DNA of 64,000 nucleotides from NCBI RefSeq assembly GCF_001698125.1, contig NZ_CP013856.1, positions 54,686-118,685 on the forward strand. Reading direction: 5' to 3'. Of this stretch, positions 57,970-64,000 are shown piece by piece. The notes under the pieces were generated by a model. It was not told the origin of the DNA. It ran no database searches and saw only the letters and a list, made by a program, of their open reading frames with translations. This DNA is from Pseudonocardia sp. HH130630-07. Its GTDB lineage: Bacteria > Actinomycetota > Actinomycetes > Mycobacteriales > Pseudonocardiaceae. The translations under genes and the position numbers were made by a program. The first letter of the stretch is position 1; each line of letters opens with the position of its first letter.

Positions 57970-58727
57970 CCCTCCACCCGGACCTGCTCGGGCGTGACCT
58001 CTACGCCGACCTCGGCGTCGGTGCCGACGCCACACCCGGGCAGCTAAGCGGCGCCTACCGACGCCTCGCGATGGCCCTGCACCCCGACCGCAACCCCGAC
58101 CCCGCCGCCGCAGTGCGGTTCGGGCAGGTCAGCACCGCCTACGCCGTCCTGTCGCACCCCCACCGGCGGGCCGACTACGACGCCATCCGCGCCGCCCAGG
58201 CTGCCCCTCACGACGTCGGGGCCCCGGGTACGGGCACAAGCGCCGGGGACGACGGCGACCGCTACGACGACTACGCACCGGCCGGGCCACCCGTCATCGT
58301 CGACGACTACCTCCCGACCACCCCCGCCGTGCCTCACAACGTCAGGCCCCACCACGTCAGGCCCCACCACGTCAGGCGGCCCGCCCCGGGGCACGGCTGC
58401 GGGCCCGGCGCTGCCCCGCCGGGCGGTCGCTGGCCGGCGGGGTGGCCCGTGGGCCAGATCGACGTCCACCGCGTGGGTGGTCGGCTGTTGCTGGGGATCT
58501 GGCGGCTCGCGCCGCTCCCGCACAGACCGCTCGCCGCGGCCGCGGTCCTCGCGGCGGTACTCCTCGCCGCGGCCCTGGCCCTGGCCGGGCACGACCGCGC
58601 ACCGGTCGAGGCCCTGGTCGTCGGGACGGCGGCCGCGATCCCGCTGGCCTGCTGGACCGTCCGCGTTCTCACCGTTGCCGCCGTGCACCGGCGCGCCCGC
58701 CACCATCGTCCTGAGGAGGTCCGCTGA
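57966..58727 (+). CDS. J-domain membrane protein
   Basis: 253 residues. An N-terminal J-domain (about 10-68: DLYADLGVGADATPGQLSGA, YRRLAMALHPDRNPDPAAAV, FGQVSTAYAVLSHPHRRADY) contains the HPD motif that activates DnaK. A linker follows with RPHHV repeats coded by 15-bp DNA repeats (58339-58377), then two C-terminal hydrophobic helices (LAAAAVLAAVLLAAALALAG and VVGTAAAIPLACWTVRVLTV). It could recruit DnaK to the transfer complex. ATG 57966 overlaps the previous stop. Confidence 0.78.
   Translation: MTLHPDLLGRDLYADLGVGADATPGQLSGAYRRLAMALHPDRNPDPAAAVRFGQVSTAYAVLSHPHRRADYDAIRAAQAAPHDVGAPGTGTSAGDDGDRYDDYAPAGPPVIVDDYLPTTPAVPHNVRPHHVRPHHVRRPAPGHGCGPGAAPPGGRWPAGWPVGQIDVHRVGGRLLLGIWRLAPLPHRPLAAAAVLAAVLLAAALALAGHDRAPVEALVVGTAAAIPLACWTVRVLTVAAVHRRARHHRPEEVR
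58339..58377 (+). repeat. 15-bp tandem repeat in the J-domain gene
   Basis: ACGTCAGGCCCCACC occurs at 58339-58353 and 58354-58368, and a third copy is cut to ACGTCAGGC. In frame it gives RPHHV units. The copy number is likely to vary between strains. Confidence 0.85.
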
Positions 58728-59509
58728 TGGGGTTCCTGGCCCGCCGCACACCTCGCCCACCCGCCACCGCGCCCACCGCGCCCACCGCCCAGCCGGCCCA
58801 AGGCCCGGCGCAGGGTGCGCGGATCCGCTGGCGCCGTGACGAGCCGGTCGGCTGGGACCGGCTGCCCGAACCTGCGCGCCTCGCCCTGTCCGCGGCCGGG
58901 CACACCGCCGAGCCCACCGCCGGGCCGGTGTTCGCGGCCGGCACCTACGCCGCCGTGACCCGCCGCGACAGCGCGGGGCGGTACTGGCACGACACCGACG
59001 CCTGGTGGATCTCCACCACTGTCCTGCTCACCGTCCGCACCCGCGAAACCCTCACCCCCACCGGCGCCGCGACCAGCACCGGCACCACGCCACAGCTGCG
59101 CCGCACCGGCACCGGCCACGTCCTGGTCAGCACCCACCCCCTGACCGGGCCGGGGCCCACCACCCAGCGCTGGGCCCGCCCCCCACACACCCCCGCCACG
59201 GCCGACCCCGGCGAGGCAGAGGTGCGGATGACCGACCACGCCGTCGACGTGCTGCCCCGCGCAGTGCGCGACGACCTCGGACCACCGACCGGGCAGTGCG
59301 CGATCCGCCACTACCCCGCCCACGGCGGCTGCCGCGACCAGGTCCACGCCTACCGCCGGGTCTCCGCCGGGGAACTCGTCGCGCTCACCGCGGTCCGCGA
59401 AGGCGGCGCCTACCCCGACCCCGAGACCGCCATCGACGCCGCCGACTGGCACATCACCACCCACCGCGCCCGCGTCGGGCCGGCCACGCAGACCGACCTG
59501 CCCTGGTGA
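58727..59509 (+). CDS. hypothetical transfer-operon protein
   Basis: 260 residues. Ala/Pro-rich first 40, then VGWDRLPEPARLALSAAGHT, VFAAGTYAAVTRRDSAGRYW, ISTTVLLTVRTRETLTP, GHVLVSTHPLTGPGPT, VDVLPRAVRDDLG, CAIRHYPAHGGCRDQVHAYR and AIDAADWHITTHRARV. No membrane helix and no recognised domain. It overlaps the J-domain gene by one base (TGATG) and ends 47 bp before the PhoX-like gene. A cytoplasmic accessory role is all that context suggests. Confidence 0.45.
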   Translation: MGFLARRTPRPPATAPTAPTAQPAQGPAQGARIRWRRDEPVGWDRLPEPARLALSAAGHTAEPTAGPVFAAGTYAAVTRRDSAGRYWHDTDAWWISTTVLLTVRTRETLTPTGAATSTGTTPQLRRTGTGHVLVSTHPLTGPGPTTQRWARPPHTPATADPGEAEVRMTDHAVDVLPRAVRDDLGPPTGQCAIRHYPAHGGCRDQVHAYRRVSAGELVALTAVREGGAYPDPETAIDAADWHITTHRARVGPATQTDLPW

Positions 59510-59556
59510 GCACCCCGCTCCCCCTCTCATCCGGCCCGCATCCCTGGAGGCACCGC

Positions 59557-61007
59557 ATGCCGATCGACCGCCGCGCGTTCCTACGCCGCTCCGGACAACT
59601 CGGCCTCGGCATCGCCATGTCCGGGCCCGTCCACGGCCTGCTCACCCGCCCCGCAGCCCAGCCCGCGCCCGCGGCCGGGTACGGGCCGCTCGTCGACGAC
59701 CCGAAGGGCATGCTCGCCCTGCCCGAGGGGTTCTCCTACCGAGTGGTCACCCAGGCCGGGAAGACCCGCCTCTACTCCGACCACGCCTCCCCCGGGATCC
59801 ACGACGGTGCCGCCGCGTTCCCTGCACCGGACGGGAACGTGCTTGTGGTGCTCAACCACGAGGTCCGCGGCGGCCCCGACGACGACGGCGCCGTCCCCCA
59901 CCTGCGCGGCTACACCTGGCGCGAGGACGCCGGCGGCGGCGCCACCGTCGTCAAGACCACCCCCGACGGCGAGCTCATCTGGGAGACCGTCGCCCTCGCC
60001 GGGACCTCCACCAACTGCTCCGGCGGCGCCACCCCCTGGGGCACCTGGCTGACCTGCGAGGAAACCGACAAGAACGGCCACGGCTACGTCTTCGAGGTCG
60101 ACCCGGTCGACCTCACCGCCAACCGCGACCCGCAGCCGGTCAAGGCCCTCGGCCGGTTCGTCCACGAGGCCTGCTGCGTCGACCCCGACACCCTCACCAT
60201 CTACCTCACCGAGGACACCTCCAACCCCTACGGCACCGTCTACCGGTGGACCCCACCCACCGGGTTCCGCGGCCGCAGCGGCGCGCTCAAGGCCCTCGAC
60301 GCGGGCGCCGGAGAGCTCGCCGCGATGGTGGCTGCCGACCGGTCCGGCAAGGTCGTCGCCGACCTCGACCAGGCCGACACCGTCGGCACCTCCTACACCG
60401 TCACGTGGGTGCCGGTCACCGACCGCGACGCAGCGCGGGGTCCGGTGCGCTCGCTCGACGGGATCACCCGGGCGAAGAAGCTGGAGGGCGCCTGGTGGGG
60501 CGCCCACGACGGCGCCCCCGGCGCCTACCTGGTGTCCAGCTTCTCCGATCCCACCGCGGCCAGATCTGGCACTACGACCCCAAGGCCTCCAGCTTGACCC
60601 TGACCACGGTGTTCGCTGTGGAAGCCGACGGGGAGACCGTCGAGGCACCGGACAACATCGTCGCCGCCCCGTTCGGCGGGCTGATCGTGTCCACCGACGG
60701 CGACGGCGACGGCGACAACCACCTCGCCGGCGTCGCCGATGACGGGACCGCCTACCCCATCGCCCGCAGCCAGATGGGTTCGGAGTTCACCGGACCCACC
60801 TTTTCCCCCGACGGAACGGTGCTCTTCGCCGGAATCCAGCAACCCGGGGTGCTGTTCGCGATCACCGGCCCCTGGCAAGCGCCTGCGCCGAAAGGCCGCA
60901 CGGATCAGCAATCGACCGCTGGCATGTCGGAGCGCTCCGAGGAGACCGGTTCGTCACGTCGTGACGGCGGCTCCCACTCCCCCACCCGTGAAGGAGCTGT
61001 TGGGTGA
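59557..61007 (+). pseudogene. PhoX/DUF839-like Tat-exported protein, frameshifted
   Basis: The ATG at 59557 (CTGGAGG upstream) begins a Tat signal: DRRAFLRRSGQLGLGIAM. The DUF839/PhoX blocks follow: PEGFSYRVVTQAGKTRLYSD, HDGAAAFPAPDGNVLVVLNH, CEETDKNGHGYVFEVDP, CCVDPDTLTIYLTEDTSN and GAWWGAHDGAPGAYLVSSFS. Near 60555-60565 the frame breaks; the expected GQIWHYDPKASSLTLTTVFA, APDNIVAAPFGGLIVSTDG and TGPTFSPDGTVLFAGIQQPG continue in another frame to 61007. A one- or two-base indel in CCGCGGCC explains it: either a real pseudogene or a sequencing error. Confidence 0.75.
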
Positions 61008-61218
61008 TGACCCGTTCCCGTACTGATCGTGCCTGGATCGAGGAGGTGGTTCTGCCGGCGACGGCGCTCGGCCTGGTTGTCGCCGCGGTCGTGGTGCTGG
61101 AGCTTGCCTCAGTGGCGACCGGGGTGTTGTCCGGTGCCGGGCGATTGCTGCTGGTCGGCTTCGACGATCTGAGCGAGCTGAACCGTCCCGGCTTTACTGC
61201 CGGTGGTTTGGTGGCCAG
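61004..61218 (+). pseudogene. VirD4/TraG-type coupling protein, N-terminal fragment before IS3
   Basis: Start GTG 61004 or ATG 61007 with AAGGAG upstream. Encodes TRSRTDRAWIEEVVLPATAL, then a membrane helix (GLVVAAVVVLELASVATGVL) and LLLVGFDDLSELNRPGFTAG. A first membrane helix with a periplasmic loop is how VirD4/TraG proteins begin. The reading is cut at about 61218 by the IS3 element and resumes at about 62545. Confidence 0.75.
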
Positions 61219-61221
61219 TGA

Positions 61222-62187
61222 TCATCTGGCCGATGGTTCTGTGTCAGCGTAGTGGGCTGCCTCGAACTCGGTGGGGCTGATCATGCCCAGACTTGAGTGC
61301 AGTCGGCGGTTGTTGTACCACTCGACCCAGCTGGCGGTGGCGTACTCGACGTCGGCGATCGTGCGGTAGGGGCCGTCGTGGAAGACTCGGGTGCGGATGC
61401 ATTCGGCCTTGTAGAGGCCGTTGATGGTCTCCATCAGGGCGTTGTCGTAGGCGTCGCCGACGCTGCCGACCGAGGGCCGTATGCCCTCGAGGTGCAGGTG
61501 CTCGGTGAACCGCAGACTCGTATATTGCGACCCGGCATCGGAATGGCAGATCAGCTGGTCCCGGGCCACGGCTTTGCCCTCGTGGGCACGTCGCCACAGC
61601 GCCATCCGTAACGGCACGTCCACCAGCTCGACGTCACGAGTGAGCGCGGCGTGCCAGCCCACGATCTTCTGCGAGAAGCAGTCCACGATGAACGCCACGT
61701 AGGTGAACGACTGATACGTGCGCACGTAGGTGAAGTCGGTGACCCACTTGCTGTCGGGTGCTGAGGCGGTGAAGTTGCGGTCGAGCAGATCAGCGGCCCG
61801 CTGGGCGGTCGAGTCCGGGATGGTCGTGCGCGGCCGTTTCCCGCGGACCACTCCGGCCAGCCCCACCGAGCGCATCGCCCGGTCGACCGCTCCGAACCCA
61901 GCCTCGGGCAGCACCGTTCGACGGATCAGGGCCAGCATCTTGCGACGCCCATAAAGTCCCTCTGGGGCCAGCACCGGTTCGCCGGCGCGGTTGGTGGTGA
62001 ACGCCGCCGCACGGACGGCGTCTTCGACCAGGGCGTCGGTGACGGTCCGGGCCGCGACCCGGCCGGCGGCGCCGTTCCTGGTGCCGGTCCGAGCGCACCA
62101 GGCCCGCAAGGTTCGTGCCGCGATCGTGAGCCCCAGGGTGTTGAGGGCAGCAAGGATCGACTCGACGGCATGACCAGCAGCCCGCAT
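61222..62187 (-). CDS. IS3-family transposase OrfB (DDE integrase)
   Basis: About 321 residues (from the Met at 62187; the real product is probably an OrfAB fusion). The N-terminal HTH_21-like part contains LYGRRKMLALIRRTVLPEAG. The rve core has the triad Asp in WVTDFTYVRTYQSF, Asp in CHSDAGSQYTSLRF and Glu in YDNALMETINGLYKAE, then WVEWYNNRRLHSSLGMISPT. All catalytic residues are present, so it may be active. Confidence 0.9.
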   Translation of the reverse strand: MRAAGHAVESILAALNTLGLTIAARTLRAWCARTGTRNGAAGRVAARTVTDALVEDAVRAAAFTTNRAGEPVLAPEGLYGRRKMLALIRRTVLPEAGFGAVDRAMRSVGLAGVVRGKRPRTTIPDSTAQRAADLLDRNFTASAPDSKWVTDFTYVRTYQSFTYVAFIVDCFSQKIVGWHAALTRDVELVDVPLRMALWRRAHEGKAVARDQLICHSDAGSQYTSLRFTEHLHLEGIRPSVGSVGDAYDNALMETINGLYKAECIRTRVFHDGPYRTIADVEYATASWVEWYNNRRLHSSLGMISPTEFEAAHYADTEPSAR

Positions 62188-62207
62188 CTGATCGACGAAC
62201 GCGACGA

Positions 62208-62528
62208 TCAGCGGTTTCGGGGGTCGAGCTCCCCCACGAAGAAAATCGTCGCCGACTTGAGGACCTCGTTGACCTCGCGCAGGCGCTTGTTCTCCGCCCG
62301 CAACCGCCGCAGCTCCTCGCGGTCATCGCTGGTCACGCCCGCTACGACGCCGGTGTCGACGTCGTGCTGGGACACCCAGCGACGCACGGACTCACGCGAC
62401 ACCCCGAGTGACTCAGCGACCTGGACATGCACGGCACGCTCGGTCGAGTACGCCGAACGATGCTCGGTCACCAGACGCACAGCCTGGCTCCGAACCGCTG
62501 GGTCGATCTTCTTGGGCACGACACCCAT
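62208..62528 (-). CDS. IS3-family OrfA (HTH protein)
   Basis: 106 residues: KKIDPAVRSQAVRLVTEHRS, VQVAESLGVSRESVRRWVSQ (HTH_Tnp_1), then the leucine-zipper segment ELRRLRAENKRLREVNEVLK. It ends SATIFFVGELDPRNR. The OrfB frame is open across this end, so a -1 ribosomal frameshift (the GATTTTC run is a candidate slippery site) would join them, as is standard in IS3 elements. Confidence 0.88.
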   Translation of the reverse strand: MGVVPKKIDPAVRSQAVRLVTEHRSAYSTERAVHVQVAESLGVSRESVRRWVSQHDVDTGVVAGVTSDDREELRRLRAENKRLREVNEVLKSATIFFVGELDPRNR

Positions 62529-62544
62529 CCTCTCAGCCTGCTCA

Positions 62545-64000
62545 CAACGGAGCGGCAGAGAAGCCGGGACGGTTCAAGCTGCTTCGATCGTGGCTCGGTG
62601 CGCCGCTGACCGCTGATAGTGCGGTCGGCTATCTGACTGAGCATTCTGCGCTGTTTGTGACCTGTGTGATCGTCGTGGCGCTGGGACTCGTCGGTCTCGC
62701 GGTGGTGGCTCGGGTGTGGTGGGCCAAGCGCTGGGCTCCGGCTCCTCCTGGTCATGCCAGTGGCAAGCAGATCAGCGCTGAGTTCTCGGAGGTTGCGGTG
62801 CGCCGCAGCGCGGCGCGTACGCGGCCGTCGATGAGCAGTGCGGAGTTGCGTGGCGCCGCTGCGACCGAGCTGGGCTTCCCGCTCTATCACTATCGCGACA
62901 GACCGCTATACGGGTCTTTCGTGAACCTGACCGGCACGCTGGCACCGACCCAGTCCGGGAAGTCCCGCAAGGACCTGGTGCACAAGGTCCTCGATGCACC
63001 CGGGGCGATGCTGTGCTCGACGACCAAGCTCGATCTGGTCGAGTTCGCGGCGCTGTCACGGTCACGCAGGCCGCTGGCCGGACCCGTGATCGTCTACGAC
63101 GCCACCGGTCGGCTGCGCTGGCCCGCCCCGCTCCGCTGGTCACTGATCGAAGGCTGCCAAGACCAGCAAGAGGCCAGCCGCCGCGCCTACACCCTGGTCG
63201 AGGCCGCAGCCCTGCGTGTCGAGGCCGGTGGAGGGGGTGGCGCCGGCAACGACCGCGTGTTCCGCGAGCGCGCCGTCGTCGTGCTGACCGCCTACCTCGT
63301 GGCCGCCGCGGTCTCCGACTCCTCGGTCGACACGATCCGTGCGTGGGCCACCGAATCCCCGGAACCCAACGCGTCGAACGCGTTGCCGACTCAGGCCGGT
63401 GAGCGCCCACCACCGTCCAGGCCGGGGCGGCGGCTGCCAGCCGACCCCCGGCCAGTCAAGATCCTGCAGGACGCGGGCCGCGCGGAGATGGCGGCCAACC
63501 TTCGCGCGGAGATGGATCTCGACCCACGGACCGCGTCAGCGGTATGGATGTCAGTGCGCCGGGTCGTGGGCGCCTGGACCGATCCGAGAGTGCGGGACCT
63601 GCTGAGCCCGGCCCGCGGGCGTGGCCTGGATGTGCGCCGGTTCATCGGCCAGGGCGGCTCGCTGTTCCTAATCGCCGACCAGCAGCAGGCCGCGGAAGCA
63701 GTTCCTGTACTGACCGCGTTGGCCGAGCACTTCCTGCGCACCGCGCAGGACATGGCCATGGACTACCCGGCACGACGGGCCGACCCGCCGGTCACCGTGG
63801 TGTTTGACGAACTCGCCAACGGCACCCCCGTCCCGCGCCTGGCTGAGGTCATCTCCGACGCCGCTGGCCGAGGGGTCGTGATCCACTGGGCCGCTCAGTC
63901 CCTCGCACAGCTCGAACGCCTCTTCGGGTCCGTCGGCGAGCGCGAGGTCCGCGACAACACCACCACCCTCACCGCCTGGGGCGGGATCAAGGACGACCGC
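62545..64000 (+). pseudogene. VirD4/TraG-type coupling protein, main part (runs off the right edge)
   Basis: The frame continues from the IS3 border without a start: LGAPLTADSAVGYLTEHSAL, a second membrane helix (FVTCVIVVALGLVGLAVVAR), then Walker A in TLAPTQSGKSRKDLVHKVL (about 62940), GAMLCSTTKLDLVEFAALSR, VIVYDATGRLRWPAP, the Walker B segment VTVVFDELANGTPV (about 63780) and AAQSLAQLERLFG. These are VirD4/TraG features: the ATPase that brings the relaxosome to the channel. The C terminus is beyond the window. The IS3 insertion splits the gene, so no full-length product is expected from this copy. Confidence 0.85.

Larger units (their letters stand above)
61219..62544 (-). mobile_element. 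IS3-family insertion sequence
   Basis: About 1.33 kb. Imperfect inverted ends TGATCATCTGGCCGATGG (from 61219) and the complement of the right end TGAGCAGGCTGAGAGGATGG (from 62544) share TGAnCA, CTG and GATGG. The contents are orfA and orfB on the minus strand. It separates the two parts of the coupling-protein gene. A clear 3-4 bp target duplication is not visible, so the borders are good to a few bases. Confidence 0.75.

Overview
The window is high-GC DNA of an actinomycete. GTG starts are frequent, genes are often coupled by ATGA/GTGA overlaps, and there are an F420-type oxidoreductase, a SARP activator, EspR-like regulators and an actinobacterial type IV secretion locus of the SCO6880/VirB4 kind. 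A Pseudonocardia-like host is plausible but is inference. The mix of plasmid-type genes, toxin-antitoxin genes, conjugation genes, a biosynthetic cluster and at least seven insertion sequences suggests a large conjugative plasmid or an integrated conjugative/genomic island. I saw no rRNA, tRNA or CRISPR array.

Layout. (1) 1-9.8 kb is accessory DNA: an orphan HEPN protein, a decayed IS5-family element, a VapBC module, and a two-gene module (Cys-motif coiled-coil protein plus small zinc-ribbon protein) that occurs twice (3.2-5.1 and 7.5-9.2 kb). Frameshifted small genes lie between the copies, and remnants of a D12 DNA methylase and a PIN protein follow. (2) 9.9-28.5 kb is a type II polyketide cluster. 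It has a carboxyltransferase and biotin carrier for malonyl-CoA, a phenylalanine ammonia-lyase-type MIO enzyme, a TetR regulator, an F420-type oxidoreductase, two SnoaL-like proteins, a DUF1992 protein, a thiolase-fold enzyme, a methyltransferase, an ActIII-type ketoreductase, an EncM-like flavoprotein, KS-alpha/CLF/ACP, an acyltransferase, a P450, an MFS exporter and a SARP activator. The set resembles the enterocin/wailupemycin pathway (Phe to cinnamate to aromatic starter, KS/CLF chain, KR, EncM-type oxidation, P450), but no CoA ligase, hydratase or ferredoxin is present and several genes are extra. (3) 28.6-33.5 kb is an IS graveyard: an IS1380 element interrupted by a 162-bp MITE-like element, then an IS5 element placed at its CTAG target duplication. 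The IS5 element is interrupted by IS21/IS256 remnants, and half of the IS256 transposase is inverted.

(4) 33.5-42.2 kb holds an FDXHR zinc protein, a CE15-like esterase, and a minus-strand operon of a small protein, an ImmA/IrrE peptidase, a MAB_1171c-like membrane protein and an amidohydrolase. An IS110 element and two EspR-like HTH regulators follow. (5) 42.4-64 kb is a long plus-strand conjugation operon: a leader peptide, a putative TcpC/VirB8-like protein, a ParA-like ATPase, secreted GH16, Rpf and trypsin-like proteins, a second ATPase-like protein, VirB2-like and VirB6-like membrane proteins, an SCO6880-like protein, a VirB4 ATPase, an NlpC/P60 hydrolase, a J-domain membrane protein and a frameshifted PhoX-like protein. 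Last is a VirD4/TraG coupling-protein gene cut by an IS3 element and running off the right edge. The cell-wall hydrolases would open the envelope for the transfer machine, but the broken coupling protein suggests this copy may not transfer unaided.
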